This document shows, piece after piece, positions 26,387 to 35,221 of a stretch of DNA of 64,000 nucleotides. The notes under the pieces were generated by a model. The model saw nothing but the letters and a program-made list of their open reading frames with translations. It was not told the DNA's origin and did no database searches. Every line of letters begins with the position of its first letter. The stretch's first letter is position 1. The stretch spans positions 1,453,501 through 1,517,500 of the forward strand of contig NC_135549.1 of assembly GCF_964340395.1 (NCBI RefSeq), given 5' to 3'. The position numbers and the translations under genes were made by a program. The DNA comes from Glandiceps talaboti (lineage: Eukaryota > Hemichordata > Enteropneusta > Spengelidae).

Positions 26387-29300
26387 ATGTGCATGCGTGT
26401 TATTTGCCAAGTCATACAATATGTCAATTTCACAACAGCTTGTGTTTTATTACAATTACATTTACATGTACAAAAAAACAATTCAGTTTTCTGTATCATT
26501 AAGTAACTCAAAATTCTCCCTTCTTTCCCTGCAGAGAAATGAGTCGAAACAAACTGAAGGAGGTGGATGGACTCACTTTTAAAGGCTTAAAAAGCTTGGT
26601 AGACCTTCATCTGAAGCGCAATAGAATAAGTGTCTTGATGGATGGTGCTTTCTATGGACTTGACAATATTGAGAACTTAGGATTAGATCATAACAGCATC
26701 ACATCAGTGAGCAGGGGATGGTTGTATGGACTGTCAACACTACAACAATTAACTCTTAGTCATAACAGGATCACAGAAATGAATGGTTGGGATTTCTGTA
26801 CCAAACTAAAAGATCTCAATTTATCCTATAATGAACTGAACAGTATTGAAGCTTCTGTGTTTTCGGAGTTGGGTTCACTCTACTACTTGTATCTAGACAA
26901 TAACAAGATATCTACCATTGAAGACGAGGCTTTCAAACGACTGAATTCATTGCAAACTTTGTAAGTTTAACATCCTGATTTTCAAGTGAGTTTCCTACAC
27001 TGGAAACTTACATTCTTTAATACAACAACACCTCCAAAATATTTTATCAACTGACAACCCAATAAGGTATCACAATATAAATTTGAAGGTATTAAAGCTG
27101 GTAACTAATGCACTCAAATGCAGTCTGTAAGGTACACCATGACAGGGCGCCCTCATGCATCAACCATCTGTGTGTATCTTTGAGTCTAACTTGAAAGGAA
27201 CGATATAAAGTAATTACCTCTGCATTTATGTACCCATGACTGACATATCTACTGAAATGCAAGTGCAAATACTGATATAACCTGATAATTTTACATCCAT
27301 TACTGAAATCAGAACCATCAACCGATACCTATGTAGACATTGAGTTTTCTTTCATTGTTGTATTTCTCAGGGAGTTGAATGAAAATGAATTGTCTTGGAA
27401 CATTGAAGACACTACTGGTACTTTCCTTGGTCTGGAATCACTCACTAAACTTGGACTTCGTAACAACAAGATCAGATCCATACAGAAGAAGGCATTTATT
27501 GGTCTGACTCAGCTGGAGTCCTTGTAAGTATTGTCATATATGTGTGTATGTGTGTGTGCATGTCAAGAGAAGGAGGGGAGGGGGTAACACATGCTTGTGT
27601 GTACATGCAAGACGTATTTGATATAACCAATTAGAAGTCAAAATTCAAAAAGGAGTTTAAGTCATCCACCATCTCTAAATAGTTATTGTAAAGTTGACTC
27701 TGTATATCATATTTGCATAATCCCTTGAAATGAATGCTACATACTTGTAATTGACATGTATAAACAAGACACTAACATTGATAGACCAGTGCATTGAATA
27801 CACTGTACCTGTCTATTCCCCATTGAGCTTTAGTACTGTCAATCTACATAGAACAAAAACTTTCCCAGATTCTTCCCCCACAGGGACTTGAGGATTTCTG
27901 TGTTATCCTTTGTTGTCTCCCCACAGGGACTTGAGGATTTATCTCTAACTCTTTGTAGTTTCACCACAGGAAGTCCAAGACTGTCCAATTAACCCATTGT
28001 GTGTTTTTTTTCACACCAGGAACCTGAGTGGCAACAAGCTTACCAGCATACAAAAAGATTCCTTTGGAGAAACCCCAAACTTAAAGAACTTGTAAGTATA
28101 CTAATGTGCATGTAATGTTGGTTTTGATTTCTTACATTTCATGTCAAACATATTGTTTTCTGTAGTACTTTTTGTTGACCATATATGGTCACCGAGGTCA
28201 AAGGTCACAGTTGAAAGTGAAAGTTGGCCAAGTCAAAAAGTCCCAAGTTTTCAATGTGCAATGTACAAATGTAAGAAAGTGAATGGTTATGTTCTAGATA
28301 TTGAGAGGTAAAGAATTAACAAGCCAATATTTTAGAGATGATATTCTCTCGGGTAGTAATCATTTATTTTATATTGTTGTTTTGTATTAGGTTCATCAAC
28401 ACAAGTAATTGTTTATGTGATTGCCAACTTAGCTGGTTTCCAACCTGGGTTCTTGCTAAGGGTTTCCAGAACTCTGTGGAAGTCCAGTGTTCACATCCAC
28501 AGGAACTGAAAGGCATAAGTATGTTGGAAGTTGAAAATGTAGAGAAAGCATTCATATGTGGTAAGTATGACTGAATATTGATTCTCTCTCTTTCCCAAAT
28601 CAAACTCATTTTCCCCATAGTACAGCTAAGATGTGTGTATTTTAGGTGGCCTTTTTCATCCAACAATGTCATTAATGGTTTGTATGATTTTTCTTACAGA
28701 CGATGTCCCAAAACCTCAGATTATTAGTCAGCCTAAACCTACTGTGGCCCTCAAAGGTGATAACGTCACTCTGGTGTGTATTGCTCAAAGTAGCAGTGAA
28801 TCTAGTATGACTATTTCATGGAGAAAAAATAATAAGGTAAGTTATAATGCCCTCTATGGCAGACTATTGTCATTCTTTGCTATAAGAGTGTTAAATGAAG
28901 TCTCACAAGAAATAGTGGATGTGGAAACTGACATCAACATAAAAAGACAATATAAAACTGTTCTTCCAATCTGTAATGGCTGTACATCTGATGAGAAGAA
29001 TCCATTAACACAGAGACCATATGGAAAACAACAGAAAACAGAACTACCTGAGCTAGACACTCTGAGTGCATATGAAAAAAAAATATATTAAAAAAATAAA
29101 ATGCAAAATCTGCATACCCCACCTATTTTAATATTGAGCGTAATCAGAACCACACAATTTTATTTGTTAGTCTCAGCAGTTTGAACATGTTAACAAGAAG
29201 TGTGTTTGTATGCATACAGTATAGCGCCCCCAGTGGTAAATATTGGAAAGTCTAAGTATATGACTGTACAAGACAAAAATTGTTTGATGTTGATTGTAAA

Positions 29301-32300
29301 AATATGGATTTTTGAATAAACATTTATGTTGGTTTCCTGCTTAAAATTTTCAGGACTTTGTGAAAGAAGTAGGTACAGATGAAAACTGGGATATAAACAC
29401 TTTTGCAAGTACACCAAATGGTTTAGTGGTGGAAATTACATCTATATTGAAACTGAAGTTAGTGGGAGACAATGAAGAAGGCAAATATCAGTGTATTGTC
29501 AGTAACCAGTTTGGCTCAGCATACTCTAGCAAAGCAAAACTTGCTGTCTATGGTAAGACAAATCTAATAATCTCTTTGGTGTGTACACTTTTATTTTTTA
29601 TTTTTTAGCCATTCAATAACTGTAATGTTTTACAACATCAGACATACATAGCTAAGTGAAGAAATTGAATAGAATTATAATTCAGATTATGGTTCATATA
29701 TTTTTTTTTTCAGTAACTACTAATTTTTGCAGTATCAGGCATAGCTAGGTTCTGAAATTGCAGAAAATTGTTGTTACATGTTTTCAGGAAAATTGTAATA
29801 CATTCACACATGAAACTTTTCTCCAGTAACAAAATGTAGTGTTTTAGATGAATTTATAACAATTGTGTTATTCCATAATTTATTCCAGTGTTTCCAGTAT
29901 TTACAAAAAAGCCACAAGATCTCTCAGTTAAAGCAGGTGTAAATAGCCAAGCAAGGTTGGAATGTGCTGCTAAAGGACATCCGGAACCAGAAATAGCTTG
30001 GGTTAAAGATGGTGGCACTGATTTCCCAGCAGCCAAAGAACGCCGCATGCGAATGATGCCATCAGATGATGTGTTTTTTATAATGAATGTTCAGCCAGTT
30101 GATATGGGCTTATATACCTGTACAGCACAGAATCTAGCCGGTAACATCACAGCAAATGCAACTCTTACTGTCTTAGGTAAGAATTCTAAATGAACTATTT
30201 CGGCAAATGTTAAATCTCAACTACATGTGTGTATTCTATAAAAATGCCAAAACAATTTTCAATGTTTGTAAACAGTTGATTGGAAGGATTCATTGTAACA
30301 CTCAATTCTACCCAATGTCTGCATAGTACTACACAAAGTTTGATCTATTTGTACTGACTTGTAAATTTACTTCTCTTTTTTGAAGAAACACCGTCATTCC
30401 AAGAACGAATGAAGGATGTAGAAGTTGTACGTGGCGACAATGCAGTGTTAAAATGTCCAGCCAATGGTTACCCCAAACCTAGAATCACATGGACTAAAGA
30501 TAATGGAGAATTAGACATCACACAAAGACATTTCTTTACCTCAGAGAATGAACTACTTGTGATTGTGGACACAGAAGATGGCGATGCTGGACGATACACT
30601 TGTGAAATATCAAATGCTTTAGGCACTGAAAGACAATCAGCCACATTAGAAGTGATTTCTTCACCTGGGGCTGCCAAGTCAAAGAAGAAGGGACTTGCTT
30701 TTGACAGTGACAGTACAACAACAGGCATTATCATCATTGCTGTGGTGTGCTGTGTAGTTGGTACGTCATTGGTTTGGGTCATCATTATTTACCAGACAAG
30801 GAAACAACGAGAAGAATTTGGTGCTGCAAACACAGGTATGTTTTTGACATAACAGATTGTTGTATGATGTAGATGAGTTTTACTTGAGTGACTATAGTGT
30901 AGAGATTGGACCCAAGTATTCACAGTTCATACCAGCATGTGAGAATCATTATCAGTGGCACAGTGTATCCATAGTAACAGCTCTGATGACTCTGATTTTG
31001 GAACAAGTCATGTCAATTGATCACTTTGAGGACAACAAAAGTGAAGTCACCTGCATAAAACAATGCTAGCTGTTTTACTGACACCATCTTTTGGTGTTCC
31101 TCTTTCCAGATGAAACCACTCTGCCACCAGACCTGCCCAGTTCCACATACAACACATCATCACAGGGAACTCTTCATGCAGAGTCAAGCATTCATTCATC
31201 TCCAGCCATTGTACCTCTACCTAGTTCTTCAATATCAGGTACGATATTGTTAGAAACATAGGCTGGCCTATTACATGGCTAGAATTGAAAAACTTTAGTG
31301 AAAAAATGTAGTGTTTAGATCAAATGATTTTCGTTGAACCACTTGAACTTGTGGCATCACATGTTTGTTACTTTCCAAGTGTTTTCATATGTGGGTAATT
31401 TTACTAAAGTGTACATTAGTTATGATCACAGCATGAATAAGAGACGAGAAATCTGTATTTTGGGACTATTAGTATTACAAAGCAAGTCAGAATTTCAGTG
31501 TGGATTGGGAACATAATGTGCAATCAATTCTTTCAACAACTCTGTTTTTATTGTCCACAGGGTGTACTGATAACTTCAGCAGTGACAGCGAATCAGATTC
31601 ACTCCGCTATGATGGTAGTGTGGGGAATACCAGCAAAATGCAGTCACGCATGAGAACAGCAGCTATCTTTCCTAGTGATACAGAGAGTGAAGCACAAACC
31701 GTCCCTCTCACATCAGATGCACAAGCCCCTGCTGAGAATTCAGGTCAGTATAGGAAACCTGTCTAATAGATGAGCTTTGGTTATGTACATTGTTAGCATT
31801 GTAGTTAAAAGGCAGTGAAGCCAGTCTTTCTAATTCTGACAACATTGAGTGAGTTTCATGCTTAAAAAAATGATGCTTGTGAAATATGTGTTCTCAAAAT
31901 GTAACAAACTGGTGTGAAAGTAGTTGTTCAATGCACATCTTGAAATAGATTTCTTTTGTTTGTTGAGTTGACAATTCATATGAAAATAAAAACAGCGTGT
32001 AACAGCTGTTTGAAACTAGGTGACTTTAAGTTTCTGATCTCTTTCCTCTTTGGTTGACAGGCAGCAGTACAATAACGATTCCCATGCCATCACCACCAAT
32101 GCAGAGGAGAATGCCAGGAACACATCAGTCAACATTTAGCAGAGGACAAGTGCCAGCATACAATCACGCGATTTCAACGTCTCAGCCTCATATTGTGTGT
32201 GTGCCTGTAAAACATGCGTCGTTTCAATCAACAGTGCCAACACCAAACATTTCAGAACACAATCACAATCAGGCGGAATATCCTGGCCATGACTCCTTGG

Positions 32301-33249
32301 ACAATGCTGTTGTTACACATCCCTATCCCAGGGAGGAGGCCATTTCTCCAGAGATTCTGGACAAAACAATAAGAGAACTTTTTCACCAGTCAGAGCCACC
32401 AGGTTGTGATAGTGGCTTAGATCTTAGCACAGACATTTCTAGAAATCACCAACCTAGTTCACAGCGTTTACCAAGGTTTCCAAAAGGTGGGTTGGTACCT
32501 AAGGGTCATAGTTTTTAGATTTTGTTTTGTGTTTAATCATTACAGGAAAAGAGAAGAAATAGGATTTATGTAAATATATAAATATAGAGTTGTTGTGAAC
32601 TATTTTTTGGACTTCAAAGTCTTCCAGTAAGATAACACGTCATGTCATGATCACTGGGATGTTAATAATTTGAACTTGGCAAAGCCAAGATGATATTGTG
32701 CTGCTTGAGCCAGGTGCCTTTTCATTTAACAGTGATACAGAAAATAGAGAGAAATTATCTTTTTTATCTCTTGGTGACATTTACTTGATGATTACAACAA
32801 TAAGAAAAACTAAATCATCAGCCAGCCAATATTCTTGTTCATAGTTGCATATATAAGAGAATTTCACAGTGCCTTTGTCTTCTTTTCATTTCTGATCTCT
32901 CTACAACTTTATTGGTTGTTTTTTCTTTCATTTTTTTGCTTGACTTTAAATTCATGCCTCGCCTTACTAAACGTTGCTTTCTATCTCATTGTCATCAGCA
33001 GATTTTGAAACTGACGGCCAAACCTTTCCTATCACAAGTGCATCTCCTCACCTTGTTCCCAGTACATCACCAGTTTCCCACCATGCACCGGTACATACAT
33101 ATCATTCACCTATGGACAATGCTGATTGCATAGCCAGTATGTCACCGCATAGAGTGCTGCCTCATAGAACAATTGACACTTACCTAAGGGATCCTCGGAG
33201 CACCTCAGTCTTGCACAGGTTGCACCAAGACTCCCCTAGCAGTGTGTAA
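1439..33249 (+). CDS. LRIG: LRIG-family transmembrane protein, whole gene span (18 coding exons)
   Basis: Joining 18 exons (1439-1623, 2753-2824, 18902-18973, 19563-19637, 25421-25555, 26036-26179, 26535-26960, 27371-27523, 28020-28091, 28391-28560, 28700-28836, 29354-29552, 29889-30176, 30386-30835, 31110-31238, 31561-31743, 32061-32486, 33002-33249) gives 3564 nt, or 1187 residues plus stop. Every junction is GT-AG and in frame. Domain order is signal peptide 1-25, LRRNT with Cys30/34/36/43, about 15 LRRs (62-444), LRRCT (445-501), three Ig domains (Cys528-594, 639-691, 733-782), membrane helix 823-845 and cytoplasmic tail. This order and the local sequence match vertebrate LRIG1-3 (about 1065-1120 residues). 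LRIG proteins are surface modulators of receptor signalling: LRIG1 restrains ErbB receptors and LRIGs affect BMP signalling. A single pre-duplication orthologue is likely, so no number is given. The start is the first ATG of the signal peptide, with A at -3 and G at +4. Confidence 0.93.
1624..2752 (+). other. LRIG intron 1
   Basis: This is a 1.1-kb phase-2 intron from a GTAAGT donor to a TTGCAG acceptor behind a T-rich tract. Short open frames inside it show no recognisable protein. I see no element in it. Confidence 0.85.
2753..2824 (+). CDS. LRIG: LRIG exon 2: first LRR
   Basis: Exactly 72 nt, which is one 24-residue LRR ([19 protein letters not shown] then SNLRQL). It is flanked by phase-2 introns with a TTGCAG acceptor and GTGAGT donor. 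One repeat per exon is typical of LRR genes that grew by exon duplication. Confidence 0.92.
12680..13450. repeat. degenerate GATGAAAT-rich repeat tract in intron 2
   Basis: The segments at 12670-12790 repeat GAATGCAGGGATGGT at about 80-bp spacing. From 12960 to 13350 variants of AGATGAAATGAAA recur irregularly. At 13370-13445 a unit containing GCTAGCATGTCAGTCAGTAC occurs twice. It looks like old, decayed tandem repetition. Confidence 0.5.
18083..18799. repeat. 55-bp minisatellite, about 13 copies, in intron 2
   Basis: The phrase AGCATCCCTTGCAACTAGTA starts at 18101 and its near-copy at 18156, then every 55 bp. Copies vary by a few bases (for example GCAACT or CCAACT, TATAAT or TATGAT). The array ends about 100 bp before the exon 3 acceptor. 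On the minus strand the repeat has no stop in any phase, so it gives spurious open frames of 225 and 109 codons with a 55-residue period. Confidence 0.95.
18902..18973 (+). CDS. LRIG: LRIG exon 3: second LRR
   Basis: A 72-nt exon encoding one LRR ([19 protein letters not shown] then KSLTEL), phase 2 on both sides, after a TTCACTTCACAG acceptor and before GTAAGT. It is separated from exon 2 by a 16-kb intron but is in frame and in register with the LRR consensus. Confidence 0.92.
18974..19562 (+). other. LRIG intron 3
   Basis: A 589-bp phase-2 intron (GTAAGT to TCTTGCAG). No repeat or other element is visible in it. Confidence 0.85.
19563..19637 (+). CDS. LRIG: LRIG exon 4: third LRR
   Basis: A 75-nt exon, one codon longer than its neighbours, encoding [14 protein letters not shown] then [12 protein letters not shown]. 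Phase 2 at both ends. The match to the LRR consensus is weaker than in exons 2 and 3, but the splice sites and register are sound. Confidence 0.9.
19638..25420 (+). other. LRIG intron 4 (5.8 kb)
   Basis: A phase-2 intron ending in a TTTTACAG acceptor. It contains one 48-bp tandem duplication (24744-24840) and otherwise AT-rich sequence in which I recognise no gene or mobile element. Confidence 0.8.
24744..24840. repeat. 48-bp tandem duplication in intron 4
   Basis: Two adjacent copies of a 48-bp unit starting CCCAGATACACATAGATAGA at 24744 and 24792, differing at a few bases. Confidence 0.9.
25421..25555 (+). CDS. LRIG: LRIG exon 5: two LRRs
   Basis: 135 nt encode LRR units beginning [10 protein letters not shown] and [11 protein letters not shown]. 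Phase 2 at both ends, TTTTACAG acceptor, GTAAGT donor. The second unit is slightly short ([12 protein letters not shown]), as in the equivalent region of vertebrate LRIGs. Confidence 0.92.
25556..26035 (+). other. LRIG intron 5
   Basis: A 480-bp phase-2 intron ending in a long T-rich tract and TTTGCAG. Nothing else is visible in it. Confidence 0.85.
26036..26179 (+). CDS. LRIG: LRIG exon 6: two LRRs
   Basis: 144 nt (48 residues), exactly two 24-residue LRRs: [18 protein letters not shown] and [16 protein letters not shown]. Phase 2 at both ends with a GTGAGT donor. Confidence 0.93.
26180..26534 (+). other. LRIG intron 6 with a GT microsatellite
   Basis: A 355-bp phase-2 intron ending CCCTGCAG. 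A (GT)n run with a few GTAT interruptions fills about 26284-26396. The long Cys-Val and His-Thr open frames it creates on both strands are artefacts of the dinucleotide repeat. Confidence 0.9.
26284..26396. repeat. (GT)n microsatellite in intron 6
   Basis: About 110 bp of almost pure GT dinucleotide with short GTAT interruptions near 26332-26342. Confidence 0.97.
26535..26960 (+). CDS. LRIG: LRIG exon 7: six LRRs in one exon
   Basis: 426 nt (142 residues) encode six consecutive LRRs without an intron, from [19 protein letters not shown] to [19 protein letters not shown]. Family-diagnostic stretches include [36 protein letters not shown] and [10 protein letters not shown], which align by eye with vertebrate LRIG (EGLTFQGLNSL, DGAFWGL, LYGLTALHQLHLSNNSI, WSFCQKLHEL). 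Phase 2 at both ends. Confidence 0.95.
26961..27370 (+). other. LRIG intron 7
   Basis: A 410-bp phase-2 intron (GTAAGT to TTTCTCAG) with no visible element. Confidence 0.85.
27371..27523 (+). CDS. LRIG: LRIG exon 8: two LRRs with the LRIG-specific insertion
   Basis: 153 nt encode [22 protein letters not shown] and [16 protein letters not shown] in sequence. The first unit is 3 residues longer than a standard LRR, with the IEDT-G-F-GL pattern that is characteristic of vertebrate LRIGs (TIEDTSGAFSGL). This is strong evidence for the family assignment. Confidence 0.95.
27524..28019 (+). other. LRIG intron 8 with three decoy acceptors
   Basis: A 496-bp phase-2 intron. Just before the real acceptor (CACACCAG, 28019) lies a 43-bp tandem repeat whose three units each begin with a pyrimidine-preceded CAG (27881, 27924, 27967). 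Confidence 0.85.
27881..28010 (+). repeat. 43-bp tandem repeat of acceptor-like sequence, 3 units
   Basis: CAGGGACTTGAGGATTT begins at 27881 and 27924, and a diverged CAGGAAGTCCAAGACT at 27967, exactly 43 bp apart each time. Each CAG is preceded by C/T-rich sequence (TCCCCCA, TCTCCCCA, TTTCACCA). After the first two, the bases read in frame as LDLRI, like an LRR start, but all three frames stop before or within exon 9. Confidence 0.85.
28020..28091 (+). CDS. LRIG: LRIG exon 9: last LRR
   Basis: 72 nt encode one [21 protein letters not shown] then TPNLKNL, phase 2 on both sides. It lies directly before the LRRCT exon, as expected for the final repeat. Confidence 0.93.
28092..28390 (+). other. 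LRIG intron 9 with a DR1 nuclear-receptor-like motif
   Basis: A 299-bp intron. At 28195-28207 it contains AGGTCA-A-AGGTCA, a perfect direct repeat with 1-bp spacing. Confidence 0.75.
28391..28560 (+). CDS. LRIG: LRIG exon 10: LRR C-terminal cap
   Basis: 170 nt encode the LRRCT with the [13 protein letters not shown] motif and later cysteines in QCSHP and FIC. It matches the vertebrate LRIG cap (FLCDCQLKWLPPWL, CAHPESLKG). It enters in phase 2 and leaves in phase 1, the usual switch from LRR to Ig exons. Confidence 0.95.
28561..28699 (+). other. LRIG intron 10
   Basis: A 139-bp phase-1 intron, the shortest in the gene, GTAAGT to TTCTTACAG. Confidence 0.88.
28700..28836 (+). CDS. LRIG: LRIG exon 11: first half of Ig domain 1
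   Basis: 137 nt encode [20 protein letters not shown], then VTLVC with the first Ig cysteine (Cys528) and the core Trp in TISWRKNNK. It ends on a codon boundary (phase 0), splitting Ig1. An open frame continues past the donor into the intron, but the second Ig cysteine lies in exon 12, so splicing is required. Confidence 0.93.
28837..29353 (+). other. LRIG intron 11
   Basis: A 517-bp phase-0 intron (GTAAGT to TTTTCAG). A reading frame from exon 11 stays open for about 250 bp before a stop at 29089-29091. Retention would truncate the protein in Ig1. Confidence 0.82.
29354..29552 (+). CDS. LRIG: LRIG exon 12: second half of Ig domain 1
   Basis: 199 nt encode the rest of Ig1, with the D-x-G-x-Y-x-C-type motif as NEEGKYQC (Cys594) and the closing [17 protein letters not shown], close to the vertebrate TNHFGSTYSHKARLTV. 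Enters phase 0, leaves phase 1. Confidence 0.94.
29553..29888 (+). other. LRIG intron 12
   Basis: A 336-bp phase-1 intron ending TTATTCCAG; no element seen. Confidence 0.85.
29889..30176 (+). CDS. LRIG: LRIG exon 13: Ig domain 2
   Basis: 288 nt encode a whole Ig domain with Cys639 ([20 protein letters not shown]), the strongly conserved [12 protein letters not shown] and DDVFFI stretches, and Cys691 in [11 protein letters not shown]. This is the best conserved part of the gene. NITANATL gives potential N-glycosylation sites. Phase 1 at both ends. Confidence 0.97.
30386..30835 (+). CDS. LRIG: LRIG exon 14: Ig domain 3, stalk and membrane helix
   Basis: 450 nt encode Ig3 (Cys733 in [19 protein letters not shown], Cys782 in [15 protein letters not shown]). 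A Lys/Ser-rich stalk follows (KSKKKG), then the membrane helix at about 823-845 ([12 protein letters not shown] then [10 protein letters not shown]) and the juxtamembrane YQTRKQREE. The vertebrate equivalent is LTSLVWVCIIYQTRKKSEE. The short intron before it is 30177-30385. Phase 1 at both ends. Confidence 0.96.
31110..31238 (+). CDS. LRIG: LRIG exon 15: juxtamembrane tail
   Basis: 129 nt encode the first part of the cytoplasmic tail, [15 protein letters not shown] and [19 protein letters not shown] and SSQGTL are also found just after the membrane helix in vertebrate LRIGs, so this segment probably has a conserved intracellular role. Phase 1 at both ends. The preceding intron is 30836-31109. 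Confidence 0.93.
31239..31560 (+). other. LRIG intron 15
   Basis: A 322-bp phase-1 intron (GTACGA donor, GTCCACAG acceptor); nothing else seen. Confidence 0.83.
31561..31743 (+). CDS. LRIG: LRIG exon 16: Ser/Asp-rich tail
   Basis: 183 nt encode a low-complexity, acidic serine-rich segment ([14 protein letters not shown]) with several possible casein-kinase-2-like acidic serine sites. No domain is recognised. In frame with good splice sites and phase 1 at both ends. Confidence 0.88.
31744..32060 (+). other. LRIG intron 16
   Basis: A 317-bp phase-1 intron (GTCAGT to GGTTGACAG); nothing else seen. Confidence 0.83.
32061..32486 (+). CDS. LRIG: LRIG exon 17: long tail exon
   Basis: 426 nt encode a Pro/Ser/His-rich, probably unstructured segment. 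A short helix-like stretch near the end, [20 protein letters not shown], is the only part that looks structured. The donor is GTGGGT, weaker than others in the gene. Without splicing, the frame adds [10 protein letters not shown] and stops at 32516-32518, so a shorter tail by intron retention is possible. Confidence 0.87.
32487..33001 (+). other. LRIG intron 17 (possibly retained)
   Basis: A 515-bp phase-1 intron with a weak GTGGGT donor and a CATCAGCAG acceptor. It contains an in-frame stop at 32516-32518 that would end a retained form. Confidence 0.78.
33002..33249 (+). CDS. LRIG: LRIG exon 18: C-terminus with Ser-Ser-Val end
   Basis: The last coding exon, 248 nt, reads [19 protein letters not shown] through to HQDSPSSV and a TAA stop at 33247-33249. 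Phase and reading frame agree with exon 17. The last three residues (S1185-S1186-V1187) fit a class I PDZ ligand (S/T-x-hydrophobic). The rest is Ser/Pro/His-rich with no known domain. Confidence 0.85.
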
Positions 33250-35221
33250 ATATGAACCTAGTTACTCAGAGATGTTTCTATAACTTTATTGTATATTCGT
33301 GATGTATATGAAAGAGAAAAGAGAAAGCAAGTCGATATTAAATGAAGAAAAGAAGACTTACAGAAGCCAAGAAACCATGGAATATATTTTTTAGCTACAG
33401 ATTAAGTAATTTAAAAGACACTTTCTATGTCAAAGGTCATCATCTCACAAGTGGGACTTAGAGCCATTGTTATTTGGAGCTGTGGAATTTTGATGTTCTT
33501 GTACACTAAAAAGACAAACAGAGTGTCCAAATGCTGGAAATAGCATTGTGGACATAACTCCAAGGAGTTGGTCACCAACCAATCCAAATATTACAACTAA
33601 GGATGCACATACAATGTAATGGGACTGGATAAAATCTATATTTTTAGTACTACATCATTTTAACACCATTATGTCAAACTTTACTTCGTTTATCACCATT
33701 CATACTAAAATCTAGTTCTGTACCAACAATTCAACATCACCCACTGTAGCCTCAAAACAACACCCTGTAATTTGTAGTGCTTGGTTTGATGCCCTGCTTT
33801 TTTATGCAGGATCAGTCCAGTTTGATTGTTCATTAGGGTAGGCAGGGTTATGGAATGTGAACATTTATGTTTATGGAAAAAGAACCTTGGGTTTGTGGAG
33901 ATGTTTAATACTGTTTAGACCACCTGTGACTGTACCTGTAGACCACCTGTGACTGTACCTGTAGACCACCTGTGACTGTACCTGTAGACCACCTGTGTCT
34001 GTACATCTACTAGGGAATATACCAGACAGAGCGACAGACATTGTAGAACTTACACAAAGTACTTATATAATGGCAATAATTCTGTACTTACTTTCCTAAG
34101 AATGTATGGTATTTCATATACTCTATCTTTTGCCAACCTTTACGACAACAAGCAGCTGTTTTTTTTCACATCTTTGGATTTACATAAGACCTAAATACTT
34201 AAGCATCACCTCCATTTCCCTGTATAGTAGTGTATGCTATGTTACCATCAATACATGGATGGTTCCATTCTACTAAGTAAGGGGGTGGAAGAGTGCATAT
34301 TCAAGTTGGTGCTTTTCAGCCATTTACTGTAGTCGAGTTCAGTAAACTTTGATAACTGATATTATTGCCAAACTTTGTAGGCATTTTTTACTACTACAGT
34401 AATGCTTGTCACTACAACCACCAGTCTTTGTTCCAACACTTAAAACCAATCCTTTTTTTGATCAGCTTGAACCACCTTCATTTGTAAACATGTCTTTGAA
34501 ATACTTAAAAATGCAATAAGCTATAATGTCATACATGAATGTGGTGAGACAGAGTGATAAGAGTGGGAATTTTGGCAATAAATAAAACTACTGTAAATAA
34601 TATACTCCTGGAGGCAAAATGTATTGCATGGAAGATGAACCTAACCGTAATTGGTTAGAACTTTATCATCTCATCAAAAGTTTCCAAAAAAAAAACTTCA
34701 CAAAGTTGCCTTCACTTTTCTTATAAAGAAATAAAAGTAGTAACTTGAGAATTCTTGCTACATGAAAGAACTAACATTCAGTGTAAGATCAGATTTTAGT
34801 TTTACTTACATTTTCCACTCGATACTTCTGAAGATGACACAAAGTTTAAAAAATATCTACTTATTACCATGGAAACAGTGCTTGCAATCAATTGTACCAT
34901 GACACCAACTGTTTAAGAGCACTCCCATAATCCTTTGCCAATCATATATACCTCATTTGAAATAGAATCATGGTCTGCCCAGGAGCATGATGGGAGTAAC
35001 AATGTAGTCGTGTACAGCTGCTCCTGGTCATGACCTTGAAAGGTAGAAATCTTAATTAATGCTGCTTTTTAGGGAAGAATTATTTATTACAAAAAAGTTG
35101 CAATAAATATGAATGAGTCTGTGCTAGAAGTTGAAATAGACACAGGCTTTGTTTTTAGATGATTTCAGCCTTTCACTGGCTGTCTCTCTTTTTTAAGAAT
35201 TAATGTCAAATTCTTAATAAA
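33250..35221 (+). other. LRIG 3' UTR and candidate poly(A) signals
   Basis: No coding sequence follows the stop. AATAAA hexamers occur at 34577-34586 (overlapping), 34730-34735, 35102-35107 and 35216-35221. Which one is used cannot be told from sequence. A 23-bp tandem repeat lies at 33911-34005. Confidence 0.55.
33911..34005. repeat. 23-bp tandem repeat, 4 copies, in the probable 3' UTR
   Basis: TAGACCACCTGTGACTGTAC recurs every 23 bp from 33916. The last copy carries a GTGTCT change. Confidence 0.93.

Noticed and set aside
26021-26582. His-Thr and Cys-Val repeat proteins on both strands
   Set aside because: Translations of a GT microsatellite in intron 6; the same applies to frames at 35532-35892, 36944-37186 and 50396-50796.
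28633-29091. Single-exon 152-codon frame over Ig domain 1
   Set aside because: Only 28700-28836 is LRIG-like; the rest is intron 11 sequence past a GTAAGT donor and lacks the second Ig cysteine.
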